Shown here: piece after piece, positions 18,176-27,702 of the stretch
How the letters are laid out: each line of letters begins with the position of its first letter
How positions within the stretch are numbered: the stretch's first letter is position 1
Origin: Candidatus Bathyarchaeota archaeon
Lineage (GTDB): Archaea; Thermoproteota; Bathyarchaeia; Bathyarchaeales; Bathycorpusculaceae
Direction of reading: 5' to 3'
Length of the DNA stretch: 58,233 nt
Assembly (NCBI GenBank): GCA_003165195.1
Contig: PLSP01000105.1
Location: forward strand, 1 to 58,233
The notes under the pieces: model-generated
What the model saw: the letters and a program-made list of their open reading frames with translations, nothing else
What the model was told of the DNA's origin: nothing
Database searches by the model: none
Position numbers and translations under genes: made by a program

Positions 18176-18769
18176 TTGTCTTGTGAGCCAAAGAAAAAAA
18201 AGTTGCCGCCTGACCAGCAAGCAATAGACCGTATTTTGCGGTGGGTCGTTGACCATCCAGGAATAATCTCTACTAACCCACAACTTACACTTGAAACCTA
18301 CAAGCTTACCGTTGACGGGGAAGTGGAGAACCCTGTTGTGCTGGATTGGAACGGCTTCATGGCTTTGCATAGAACCTCCTCAACCAGCGATTTTCATTGT
18401 GTGGAAGGCTGGAGTGTGGTGAACTGCAAATGGGAAGGGGTGGCCATCCGGGAAATCGAAAAGTTGGTTAAACCAAGAGATGTTGCTAGAGCGGTGACGT
18501 TTGAGTGCGCTGACAACTATACTACTTCGCTTTTCCGAGAGGAACTAGCAGGCGACGAGGTGCTCTTAGCGTACAACCTCAACGGTGAGATGTTAGATGA
18601 GGGATTTGGTTTTCCAGTGAGGTTGATTGTGCCCAGCAAATATGCCTATAAGAGTGCACTTTGGGTGGTTCGTTTACGGTTTACACGAGGCAAAGAGCTG
18701 GGTTTTTGGGAGAGACGAGGCTATAGCGATGGAGCAGATGTTTGGAAGAACCAACGGTTTAACCACTGA
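18176..18769 (+). CDS. Molybdopterin-dependent oxidoreductase, sulfite-oxidase fold
   Basis: DFHCVEGWSVVNCKWEGVAIREI; GFGFPVRLIVPSKYAYKSALWVVRLRF. Confidence 0.9.
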   Translation: MSCEPKKKKLPPDQQAIDRILRWVVDHPGIISTNPQLTLETYKLTVDGEVENPVVLDWNGFMALHRTSSTSDFHCVEGWSVVNCKWEGVAIREIEKLVKPRDVARAVTFECADNYTTSLFREELAGDEVLLAYNLNGEMLDEGFGFPVRLIVPSKYAYKSALWVVRLRFTRGKELGFWERRGYSDGADVWKNQRFNH

Positions 18770-18902
18770 TGCACGCTGAAAACATTGTGGTTTGGAGACG
18801 CGTAGTTGCCATTTCTGATAACTTTAAAAATTGATATATTGCTAAACGGAAATAACCTTTATATGTGAGACCTTAACATTTTTCTGTTAAGGCCAAAAAA
18901 AA

Positions 18903-19073
18903 ATGTCTACTGAGAAAGAAGATTTAAGATATATTTCCAGCTCCATTGTCACTGAAGAAGTGACTCCAAAAAGTTATGCAGTTATCGCAGTGAATGGTAA
19001 ATGTTCAAACGAGCACTCGCAAAAACAACGCAAGGAAGAAGCCCAAAGAACTCTGTATCTAAACAGAATATAA
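18903..19073 (+). CDS. 56-aa small protein candidate
   Basis: Below track cut-off; MSTEKEDLRYISSSIVTEEVTPKSYAVIAVNGKCSNEHSQKQRKEEAQRTLYLNRI; CCTTTATATG about 45 nt upstream resembles a TATA box. Confidence 0.4.
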   Translation: MSTEKEDLRYISSSIVTEEVTPKSYAVIAVNGKCSNEHSQKQRKEEAQRTLYLNRI

Positions 19074-19140
19074 CTGAAATCTCGATTGATAATTAACTTT
19101 TTTGTAAGTTGAATTCTTTTATACTTGTTTCTTATCCGCA

Positions 19141-19608
19141 TTGATCGAAGAGGTATGCATTGTGGACTTTACTGAAGCTAAACTCGGCAGAATCTTTATA
19201 TTGCGGCTTCGCGAAGGCGAGGTCTTGCATGAAACAATCGAAAAGTTTGCCGCTGAACACGCGGTTTCAGGTGCGCTATGTTTCTTTTTAGGCGGAGCAG
19301 AAGACAAAAGCAAAGTCGTCGTCGGACCTAAAGACGGCAAAGCATGCACGCCTGATCCGGTGGTGACGCTTCTAAAAGGAGTACATGAATCCGTCGGGGT
19401 GGGAACAATCTTTACCAATGTTTCGGGCATTCCGAAGCTACACATGCATGCAAGCTTTGGAAGAAATGATTCAGCAGTCACTGGTTGCGTTCGTATGGGC
19501 GTTGAAGTTTGGTTAATAGGTGAAGTTGTTATTTTGGAGTTGGCAGGTTCCTTGGCAAAACGAGCCAAAGACAAAGATACCAGTTTTGAAGTACTGGAAG
19601 TCATCTAG
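19141..19608 (+). CDS. PPC/DUF296 domain protein
   Basis: FILRLREGEVLHETIEKFAAEH..ALCFFLGGAED..HMHASFGR..VTGCVRMGVEVWLIGEVVILEL. Confidence 0.9.
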   Translation: MIEEVCIVDFTEAKLGRIFILRLREGEVLHETIEKFAAEHAVSGALCFFLGGAEDKSKVVVGPKDGKACTPDPVVTLLKGVHESVGVGTIFTNVSGIPKLHMHASFGRNDSAVTGCVRMGVEVWLIGEVVILELAGSLAKRAKDKDTSFEVLEVI

Positions 19609-21167
19609 GTTTGCGTTTGGTTCCCTACAAAGCGGACTAAGAAAAGCCTGTAACCATAGTTGCCGTAAAAAGAGCCGAAGAAGGGCTGGTCTTTAGGGTC
19701 GCCGAACATGTGGGTGTTGTAAATCATGGTTTCAACCTGCGTGTAATCAAGCGTTGTGTTAAAGAAGGGCTGATGCGGTCCAAAGTCAAAGAGAATAATG
19801 TATTTGACATTGCGTTGATAACACAAGTTAACGAGTTCTGTGATGTTGAAGTTGGGTGTGTATGCATCCACGGGCAAATATGGGTACTGCCAAATCTGGT
19901 CTTGCGACATATTGCTGGGCATGTAAAACCTAAACATATCTTGATCAAGGAGATTAAAAGCGCAAATAATTACTGCTGACTGGTTTTGGTCTAGATGGCC
20001 TGCTAAGTAGGTTGTAGCTTCTTGAATTGGAATGTGTATTTCGTCTCGAGCAGTCATGTTGTAGGCGTCATAAGTGCTGTAGGCGATTGTTGAAACGGCT
20101 ATGACTATGAAAACTAGGGCGGCAAGCTTTTTCTGCCTTTCTCCGGCAATGCCCAAACGCTTTGGCTTCCAGCTGCGAAGTCTACCGTAGAGGAAGATGA
20201 GGAGGGCGGCTGCTGAAATACCTAGCAGCGGGAAAAGTACATCTACGTAACGCCATTGTTTGTCAGGGATGACGCTAAAGAACGCAAAGACGACGGCGAA
20301 CCAGGTTAACAGGAAGATGTCTTCTCGTTTTCTGCGGTAGGCAAAAAAGACTAGCCCAGAGAAGCCTAGAATCATGATGGGCAGCGAGACTGGGTGGACA
20401 GCCGCGTAGGGCCAGGTCATTTCTATGAAGTAGAACACGGGGTAAAAGAATCGGTTGCTGTATGAGGGACGGTTTTCGCCGCCGACCTGCACAACATACC
20501 CTACAGTTTGGAATTTGGTCATGCCATTAAATTGGTAAACCATCAAAAACCAAGGTGCAATGACCAAGAACGCGATTACGAGGATGATAAGAAGTTTTAT
20601 TAGGCTTATTTTCAGCCGTTTTCTTGCAAGAAGCAGTATGCTAACCGCCATGGCTATGGCTGCAACTAAAATCTGGTACTTCGCAAGGATTCCTACGCCC
20701 AAAATTAAGCCGCTGAAGATTAGCGCCTTGTTGCTGTTTTTTGTTATCCACTCATAGAAGACAAGCATCGTCAGAGTGAAGAAAAAGATGAGGATTGTTT
20801 CCAACATCGTGATTCTCGATAGCCACAGGAATCCTGGCATGACACCGAGGAGAACACTGGCGACCAAACCGATTTTTGGTCCGTACATGCGGTTACCGAG
20901 TTCAAACGCTGTCCAAAGCGCAAGCAAAGAAAAAATGACTGAAACCAGTCGTCCAGCTATTGCTGTTGCCCCTAAGACCTGTAGAAAACCTGTTGTTATA
21001 AGGTCAAAAAGTGGCGGATAATAGCCATAGGTTGTCATGTACAAGTTGGTTTGGCCTCGGGTTAAGAGCAAACCGCCCAAGAGATGAGGCATCTCGTCCC
21101 ATTGGACAGACATATAACCCAGATTTAATGTGACAAAAAAACCGTAAACAACCAGAAAAACCAGCAA
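19605..21167 (-). CDS. Glycosyltransferase family 39/ArnT-like membrane protein
   Basis: MSVQWDEMPHLLGGLLLTRG..YGYYPPLFDLITTGFLQ, many TM helices. Confidence 0.88.
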   Translation of the reverse strand: MLVFLVVYGFFVTLNLGYMSVQWDEMPHLLGGLLLTRGQTNLYMTTYGYYPPLFDLITTGFLQVLGATAIAGRLVSVIFSLLALWTAFELGNRMYGPKIGLVASVLLGVMPGFLWLSRITMLETILIFFFTLTMLVFYEWITKNSNKALIFSGLILGVGILAKYQILVAAIAMAVSILLLARKRLKISLIKLLIILVIAFLVIAPWFLMVYQFNGMTKFQTVGYVVQVGGENRPSYSNRFFYPVFYFIEMTWPYAAVHPVSLPIMILGFSGLVFFAYRRKREDIFLLTWFAVVFAFFSVIPDKQWRYVDVLFPLLGISAAALLIFLYGRLRSWKPKRLGIAGERQKKLAALVFIVIAVSTIAYSTYDAYNMTARDEIHIPIQEATTYLAGHLDQNQSAVIICAFNLLDQDMFRFYMPSNMSQDQIWQYPYLPVDAYTPNFNITELVNLCYQRNVKYIILFDFGPHQPFFNTTLDYTQVETMIYNTHMFGDPKDQPFFGSFYGNYGYRLFLVRFVGNQTQT

Positions 21168-21407
21168 AGTCAGCCTGTACCGATGCTTCTTTATGAATTC
21201 AAGTGCTGAAGTCCGGTAATCAATCGATTTGCTGTTTGGATGCTGATCGCTAGTGCCAGTTGTTGCTGTAATGTTTCAGCGTCCCCTTAAAGATACCATT
21301 TAGTGATGTGCTTCTAAAAAGAGTTTACGTTAAATTGAAAAACGTGAGGTCTGAATTGTGTAGAGACGACAAAACCATAAATCTTTTTTTTGTTCTAGCT
21401 GACTTTT

Positions 21408-22070
21408 TTAGATAGATAACATCCGTTTTATTCGTTGAAACTCCTGCTCTAAATTCATAATTGCGGGTACAGGTTGACCGAATGGTTCACAATGTCCATC
21501 CACTATTGCTTTAGTTATTGCTTCCACGTTTGGACCTGCAGCATCTATAACGGTGTAACCTGAACCTATTTGTGGACCATAATGCGCGTCGGTTCCACCC
21601 ACTCGTGAGAGACCAAGCCTCTGAGCGGTTTCCTGAGCTTTTTTTACGCTTCGGTTGAAGGGGAAAGCTCTGCCGTTTATTACTTCGATGGCGTCAAAAG
21701 TGTTGCAGACCTTGCCTTTTAGGGATCCTTTAAAGAATACAAAGGGGTGACAGGCAATTGCCACTCCGCCCGCCTTGTGAATTCGATCCACTGTTACTTC
21801 AGCGCTCAAGCCTCTGGGAACGAGCTCGGAAACGTTTAGGGCAACGATGTGGCCGTCGCTGCTGGAGACCTCCATGCCGGGGATAATGAGGAAGTCTTTG
21901 GTTTCTTTGGCTATTTTGTAGCTTCCTTCAAGAGTGTTGTGGTCAGTAACGGCGACTGCGTTCAATCCTCTTTTCTTCGCGTAGTAAACAAGGTCTTTTG
22001 GCGTAATCAACGAATCTTTAGAATAAGTCGTGTGGACGTGGAGGTCGGCTTTAATCTGCATGTTTAACAA
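21408..22070 (-). CDS. PHP-domain phosphoesterase
   Basis: KADLHVHTTYSKDSLITP, AVTDHNTLEG, IACHPFVF, GTDAHYG. Confidence 0.94.
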   Translation of the reverse strand: MLNMQIKADLHVHTTYSKDSLITPKDLVYYAKKRGLNAVAVTDHNTLEGSYKIAKETKDFLIIPGMEVSSSDGHIVALNVSELVPRGLSAEVTVDRIHKAGGVAIACHPFVFFKGSLKGKVCNTFDAIEVINGRAFPFNRSVKKAQETAQRLGLSRVGGTDAHYGPQIGSGYTVIDAAGPNVEAITKAIVDGHCEPFGQPVPAIMNLEQEFQRIKRMLSI

Positions 22071-22103
22071 TTTCCTCTATTCCAGATGCACAGTAGGATA
22101 AGT

Positions 22104-22538
22104 TTACGCATCAAAGAAATCCTCTTCATCCTTAACCTGCACTTCAGTTACTTTTTTAAAATCCGGATCATCGCTTATTATCACAGCATTATTATAAAAA
22201 GCGGTTGCTGATATGAGGGCATCTGCTATTGGGATGCTGTATTTTCCCTTAAACTCTCCTGCTTTGATTGCTATTCTTTCGTCAACACTTATTTTTTTGA
22301 GATAGGTGGCGTGCTTTAGATCTTTAACCCGTATTTCGGCTAAATCAACTCTTTTTTCATGTAAATATTTGTTATAAATTTCGGTTAAAGTGATGACGCT
22401 AATGGCTGCCTCTATATCTCCATTTTCAATTTGTAGCAGTATTTTTTGCACTTTTTCCCAACCTTGCTCTTTTGAAAATAGTTTAATGAGTGGCTCAGTA
22501 TCTATCAGCAGGCTACAGTTTTTTGGTTCTTTTATCAA
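22104..22538 (-). CDS. PIN-domain protein (VapC-like toxin)
   Basis: LLIDTEPLIKLF, VITLTEIYN, IPIADALISATAFYNNAVIISDDPDF. Confidence 0.88.
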   Translation of the reverse strand: MIKEPKNCSLLIDTEPLIKLFSKEQGWEKVQKILLQIENGDIEAAISVITLTEIYNKYLHEKRVDLAEIRVKDLKHATYLKKISVDERIAIKAGEFKGKYSIPIADALISATAFYNNAVIISDDPDFKKVTEVQVKDEEDFFDA

Positions 22539-22779
22539 ATTCTTCTGTCCACTCCTTGCGCATATTCTTTAATTCCTCAGACGGTTTTCTGTTAGCAAAT
22601 AACTCTTGGTCGACACCAGCAAGGGTGGATAGCTTGGGAACAGGAACCAGTTTGATAGTATTGTCTTCACTGACCACTAAGAGTTTTTCACCCTTGGTTA
22701 TTCTTAGTCGCTTTCTTAGTTTTGAAGGTAGAGTAACTTGACCTTTTGAAGAGACAGTAACGGTTTCCGATTCAGCCAA
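22513..22779 (-). CDS. AbrB/SpoVT-family DNA-binding antitoxin
   Basis: SETVTVSSKGQVTLPSKLRKRLRITKGEKLLV; overlaps PIN gene by 26 nt. Confidence 0.92.
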   Translation of the reverse strand: MAESETVTVSSKGQVTLPSKLRKRLRITKGEKLLVVSEDNTIKLVPVPKLSTLAGVDQELFANRKPSEELKNMRKEWTEEFDKRTKKL

Positions 22780-22880
22780 AGATTTTCACCTTACTGATAT
22801 AATGATATCTTACATTTATAATATTGTTGGATAAAATAATTACAACTTACTTCAACTAGATAACGATGAAGAAAATGAAG

Positions 22881-24599
22881 TTATTGTTTGAGCTGCATCC
22901 CCATTTTTGCCCTGGTACATGCCAGTTGCTCGTCCAACTTTGCTTCGTCGGCTTCGATTTTGTGGAACAGCGGCGTAGGCTTAGTTATCTTGTGACCTGC
23001 CTCAAGAGGGATCAAAGCTTCGCTCCATCGGCTTTCGCTTGCTTTGCCCGGTAGGTTGAGGGTTTGCCAAAGCTGCTCGGCCGTGCCAGGCATGAAGGGT
23101 GAAGAAACTATTGCCAGAGCCTTTACAACTTGAGTTGTCACGTAAAAGATAGTTCCAGCTTTTTCTTTGTCGGTTTTCATGAGGTTCCATGGTTCTTTGG
23201 TGTTGAGGTATTGGTTGCCCACTCGGCTCAACGAAATAAGCGTGGTGGCGGCTGACTGTAGCCAAGAACTTTCGATTTCCTTTGCAGCTATTTCGACCTT
23301 CTCTTTTATGGCTTGCAATACTGCCTCGTCGTCTTTGTCAAGTTTGGTCGGAGCCGGGATTTCTGCGTCAAATTTGCTGTTGATGAAGCTGAGTGTGCGG
23401 TGTATGAAGTTGCCGTAGGTGTCGTTTAGGTCGGCGTTGATTTTGTCGGCGAATGCTGCCCATGTGAAGTTGAAGTCTTTACTTTCCGGGCGTGTGGCAA
23501 TTAGGAAAAAGCGCCAATAATCCACTGGGAACATTTCAAGGGCTTCGTCTATCCATATGCCGACGCGTTGGCTTTTGGAGGCTTTCTGGCCGCGGAACTG
23601 CAGGAACTCGGTTGCAGAGACATTCCATGGGAGGTTGTAGTCTTGGCCTGAAGCCAAAAGCAAAGCAGGTAAGATTATGGTGTGGAAAGGAATGTTGTCT
23701 TTGCCAACAAAATAGAGGGTTTTGGCTTGCTTGTTAAACCAGAACTCTTTCCATTTGTCAGGTTGACCTATACGTTGGCATTGCTCAATCGTCGCTGAAA
23801 CGTAACCAAGTACGGCGTCAACCCAAACGTAGATGGTTTTACCTTCTGCACCTTTAAAGGGTGCTGGGATACCCCATTCGACATCGCGGGTTACTGCTCG
23901 AGGTTTTAGACCTTCGCGTATCCAGTTTAGGCTGAAGTTTTTGACGTTGGCTGGCAACTGCTGGTTTGTGTTGAGGTACTCGGTTAGGGGTTCAGAGAGT
24001 TTAGAGAGGTCAATGTACCAGTGGCGGGTTGTTTTTACTGTGGGTTTGTTTTTGCATATTACACAATAAGGCTCCACTAGCGTGGTTGGCTCTAATAGCC
24101 TGCCGCATAGGTCACATTGGTCACCTCGGGCTTTCTCGCAGCCACAGTAAGGACATTTACCTTCTACGAAGCGATCAGGCAAGAAACGCTGGTCGTGCTC
24201 GCAGTAGAGCATCTGGCTTTCTTGCTCGAAAATGTATCCGTTTTTTTGGATTTCAAGCAAAGTTTTCTGCACGAACTCTTTATGCACCGGGCTTTCAGTG
24301 CTCGTGTAATTGTCAAATGATGTATCCCATCGTCGGAACAGGTCGGCGACTCGGGCGTGGTTATGGTCAGTTAACGCTTTTGGGGTAATGCCTTGTTTTA
24401 TGGCTTCAACTTCGATGGGTGTGCCATGAGTGTCTGAACCGCTCACCAACATAGTGTCGTCGCCTCGCAGTCTGTAATATCGTGCGGTTACGTCGGCGGA
24501 CAGGATACTGCCGACTAGGTTGCCTAGATGGGGAGTGACGTTAATGTATGGCCAAGCAGATGTAACTAAAACCTTTTCAGGCAAACATATCTCCAACAA
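22881..24599 (-). CDS. metG: Methionyl-tRNA synthetase
   Basis: VTSAWPYINVTPHLGNLVGSILSADVTARYYRLRG, GSDTHGTPIEVEA, Zn-knuckle cysteines, KASKS; TATA inside track ORF suggests TTG start near 24596-24599. Confidence 0.96.
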   Translation of the reverse strand: MLEICLPEKVLVTSAWPYINVTPHLGNLVGSILSADVTARYYRLRGDDTMLVSGSDTHGTPIEVEAIKQGITPKALTDHNHARVADLFRRWDTSFDNYTSTESPVHKEFVQKTLLEIQKNGYIFEQESQMLYCEHDQRFLPDRFVEGKCPYCGCEKARGDQCDLCGRLLEPTTLVEPYCVICKNKPTVKTTRHWYIDLSKLSEPLTEYLNTNQQLPANVKNFSLNWIREGLKPRAVTRDVEWGIPAPFKGAEGKTIYVWVDAVLGYVSATIEQCQRIGQPDKWKEFWFNKQAKTLYFVGKDNIPFHTIILPALLLASGQDYNLPWNVSATEFLQFRGQKASKSQRVGIWIDEALEMFPVDYWRFFLIATRPESKDFNFTWAAFADKINADLNDTYGNFIHRTLSFINSKFDAEIPAPTKLDKDDEAVLQAIKEKVEIAAKEIESSWLQSAATTLISLSRVGNQYLNTKEPWNLMKTDKEKAGTIFYVTTQVVKALAIVSSPFMPGTAEQLWQTLNLPGKASESRWSEALIPLEAGHKITKPTPLFHKIEADEAKLDEQLACTRAKMGMQLKQ

Positions 24600-24615
24600 C
24601 CGTTTAGCTCCGTCC

Positions 24616-24625
24616 CTATTTAAAA
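24616..24625 (-). promoter_or_regulatory. TATA box of metG
   Basis: TTTTAAATAG on minus strand, 20-25 nt before in-frame TTG; implies a leaderless transcript. Confidence 0.5.
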
Positions 24626-24686
24626 TTACTAGCATATGTGTTTTTTAGTTGGAGCTTTGTGGCAAAAACTGTTGCTTGTGTTTCAA

Positions 24687-24819
24687 GTTGCTTTTCTGGT
24701 TTGGGGTTTGGAGCGTTGGCAGGTTGCGTGTTTTAGCGTGTTTTCCCGTGCTGTAGCGTGCCTAAAAGTTTTTTCCCGTGGTCCTGCGTGTTTTAGCGTT
24801 GAATAGCGTGCCTTAGCGT
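24687..24819 (-). repeat. 133-bp interspersed repeat, copy B
   Basis: 128/133 identical to 11611-11743 in inverted orientation. Confidence 0.97.
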
Positions 24820-24847
24820 AAACTTCAGCTCTGATTTGTTTACTGAT

Positions 24848-25054
24848 TTATGCTATTATCGTTTGTACTCTGCCGACTTTTCCGTCTGTAAGTCGCACTT
24901 TGATGCCGTGAGGGTGCGTCGAGCTGTTGGTGAGAATGTCTTTGACGGTACCTTCCGTTAAGGTGCCGCTACGTTGATGCTGCTTTAAAACGATTTTGAC
25001 ATGGGTGCCAATCTTTATTTGGCTTCGCAGTTGATTAGGTTCCATTTCATCCAT
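24848..25054 (-). CDS. YwbE/DUF2196-like small protein
   Basis: IKIGTHVKIVLKQHQRSGTLTEGTVKDILTNSSTHPHGIKVRLTDGKVGRVQ. Confidence 0.9.
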   Translation of the reverse strand: MDEMEPNQLRSQIKIGTHVKIVLKQHQRSGTLTEGTVKDILTNSSTHPHGIKVRLTDGKVGRVQTIIA

Positions 25055-25095
25055 ACATGCATCGGACGCTTAAGTGTGTTCTCAAGTAAAAAAAC

Positions 25096-25573
25096 TCAAA
25101 AAGTGGTGTTATCTGCTAGCTCTTTCGCTATTTTTTGACCGAAGTCATAACACGACGACAGGTTATCTTCATCGATGTCCTTGGATTCCAGTATTACTCC
25201 TGGGACAAATTTCATTTTTAGCGCAACTCCAAGCGCTAACTCTAACGTTCTAAGACATTCTTTTCCATCGTTGTAAGCTCCAGTAGATGTGAAGCAGCCA
25301 CACACTTTGTTTCTTAGCGAGCCCCCCTTCGCGTAGAAAGCCAGTACTGTCTCGTCGAGGAATTTCTTAATTTGCCAAGCAATATTGCTATAATACGTTG
25401 GGGAACCAATGACTAATCCGTCCACTCCAATCAAGTCCTCTAGCGTGCAGTCCTCAACTCTTTTCAAAATCGCGTAAGCACCAGCCACCTCTGCGCCTTT
25501 TATTATTTGGTCAGCCATTTTCTGAGTTTTTCCTGATTTAGAAAAATATATGATGAGAACAGTCTTAGACAAA
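25096..25573 (-). CDS. Flavodoxin/NADPH-dependent FMN reductase
   Basis: SKTVLIIYFSKSGKTQKMADQIIKGAE; VIGSPTYYSNI; upstream part of track ORF judged non-coding. Confidence 0.88.
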
Positions 25574-25688
25574 CGTCGCACCACTTGTGAATTCAGCGCT
25601 AATGGAATTATAGCTTTTGCAATTGCACCTGATATTAAATTTATAATCTTGTCAGAATAGTAGTCATTACCCAAAGAAGGACCACCAA

Positions 25689-26465
25689 GTGAAAAACCAT
25701 ATAATTGTCCCTGTCGACCAATTAAATCAAGAGCCCTATTCTTCGGTCCTTTGCTTCCCAAGACCCAACGAAGATGAAGTACAGAGCCGCATCCGAGAGC
25801 TATGTCGCCTCGGCGTTGTAGCGCTTGAGTTTTCTGGGCCAACCAGCGTGTTCGGTGTTAAAGTTCCTGTTTTGGGTAAGGGATTTGTCGGCATTGTGGT
25901 CGTTGCACATGCGAATGGGAATCGGATGGCGGTTAAAATTCTGCGGCAAGATGCTGGCAGAGCGGATCTGCTTCATGAAGCATCAATGCTTGCTCAGGCG
26001 AACGCTGCAAGAGTTGCTCCACGATTTATTGGAGCAAGCAAAAACTTTATTGTTATGCAACTGATTGAGGGAGACTTGCTGCCCAATTGGCTTAAGGCAA
26101 ACAGAGACCCAACGACAGTGAAGCGCGTTTTGAGGGACGCTTTGGAGCAATGTTGGCGGCTTGACGAGACGGGCTTAGACCATGGCGAACTGAGCAAAGC
26201 ACCAAAACATTTACTCGTGGACAAAGATGAGAAAGTGTTTATTGTTGATTTTGAAACTGCTAGTACCAAACGGCGCGTGTCGAATGTTACCGCGGTGTGC
26301 CAATACCTTTTTTTAGGGAAGAGCTCGGCAGCTGCAGTTACGACTGAAGTTTTTGGCGAGAGAAACAGAACTGTTATGCTTGACGCCCTAAAAACTTACA
26401 AAAATGACAGAAATAGAGAAAATTTTGAGACGTTGTTAAGGATTTGTTTTGCTCGATACCCTTAG
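25689..26465 (+). CDS. Archaeal COG2112-like protein kinase
   Basis: QEPYSSVLCFPRP, VLGKGFVGIVVVAHANGNRMAVKILRQDAGRADLLHEASML, DHGELSKAPKHLLVD, VFIVDFETAS. Confidence 0.87.
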   Translation: MKNHIIVPVDQLNQEPYSSVLCFPRPNEDEVQSRIRELCRLGVVALEFSGPTSVFGVKVPVLGKGFVGIVVVAHANGNRMAVKILRQDAGRADLLHEASMLAQANAARVAPRFIGASKNFIVMQLIEGDLLPNWLKANRDPTTVKRVLRDALEQCWRLDETGLDHGELSKAPKHLLVDKDEKVFIVDFETASTKRRVSNVTAVCQYLFLGKSSAAAVTTEVFGERNRTVMLDALKTYKNDRNRENFETLLRICFARYP

Positions 26466-26616
26466 AGCGAGCCTATGAAAGTTATCCAGGTGAATACTGC
26501 GAATCCGAGACTATCTTCAATTGTTATGTCGCGACTTTGGACCCGCTGACTTTAAGCGGTCATGCCGAGGCATTTATCTCGAATCGACGTTACGCTCCAA
26601 ATACAGAAAACGACGC

Positions 26617-27702
26617 TTAAGCTACAACTTCCAAGAGTCTGTTCTGCGACGTGGCTTGTTTTATCTCCAAAGCTATGCGTCTGCCCATGTACATGTTTTC
26701 GCCATATTTCAGGTAGGCGTAGGGCGAAGTGCCAATGCCAACGTTTGTTCCCGCAACTATGCGGGCGGAGATTTCAAAGGTGAAGATTTTTAGTTCGTCG
26801 GTGATTACGGTTTCAAGGCAAAAGGGCCCAATAATTCCTGGCGGCGCCAACTCGCGGGCTTTTTTATGGACGTTATCGCCCATACTCATCAGCTCAGGCA
26901 AAAGCGATTCGCGTGCAACCATAGGGAAATTGCCGACCACCGTGTAGGTGGGGTTAACATCAATCTCAAGTTGCTCGGCCGCGGGAATCTTGCCGATGGA
27001 ATCCACGGCAGACTCATAACGCCTGTCCATAGCAAGCAGTTCAACGTCGTCTTGGAGAATAGAACTAAAGTAGCTAGGGTAAACGTTAACGCCAAGCGCA
27101 TATTCTTGCAAATGAATTCCCGACAAATCATCCTCTTTAAGCATCCCTCGCTTCACGAGTTCGCCGAATTTTTTATGGAAAGTCTTAGGCGAATGGGCAA
27201 GGAAGTAGCCTCTGCCGCCTTTGGCGCCGGGCAACTTGGCGATAACTAAGCGGTCAATGTCTTCAGGGGTTTTGAAAGTTGCTGGCAAACGCAGTCCCGC
27301 TTGCCGCAACCATTCTTCTTGGGATTTGCGGTTCGCTTCCCAGTGTAGCAGCTGGCGATTACCAAACATCGGCACCATTAAGCTGTCAGTCAGCTCTTCA
27401 GTCCTTAAGTAAGCAGTAAATGACCCGTGGGGAATCAAAATGACGTTGAGTTTGCGAAGCCGTTCCTGCATCTTTTCGCTGAGTAGTTCGGTAAAGTCTT
27501 TAACGATGATTAAGTCGTCAACTAGGGGGTACTTATGGTACATTATAGCGTCTTTTTCTTTGCATAGGCATACGGTCCGGAAGCCTTCTTCTTTGGCGCC
27601 CTTGAAAATGTTGAGTGAACTATGTGAGCCCAGGGTACCGATCGCGAGTTTTTTCTGATCATAGCCTTCGACGATTTTTTTGACTTCCGCGTTGCCTATC
27701 AC
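26617..27702 (-). CDS. purP: PurP-family formate-dependent FAICAR synthetase, paralog 1
   Basis: IGTLGSHSSLNIFKGAKEEGFRTV..; VAKLPGAKGGRGYFLA; EISARIVAGTNVG. Confidence 0.92.
   Translation of the reverse strand: MIGNAEVKKIVEGYDQKKLAIGTLGSHSSLNIFKGAKEEGFRTVCLCKEKDAIMYHKYPLVDDLIIVKDFTELLSEKMQERLRKLNVILIPHGSFTAYLRTEELTDSLMVPMFGNRQLLHWEANRKSQEEWLRQAGLRLPATFKTPEDIDRLVIAKLPGAKGGRGYFLAHSPKTFHKKFGELVKRGMLKEDDLSGIHLQEYALGVNVYPSYFSSILQDDVELLAMDRRYESAVDSIGKIPAAEQLEIDVNPTYTVVGNFPMVARESLLPELMSMGDNVHKKARELAPPGIIGPFCLETVITDELKIFTFEISARIVAGTNVGIGTSPYAYLKYGENMYMGRRIALEIKQATSQNRLLEVVA

Noticed and set aside
25574-25842. N-terminal extension of the flavodoxin ORF
   Set aside because: Low-complexity residues antisense to the COG2112 kinase start, no domain resemblance; flavodoxin motif begins right after TTG 25573.
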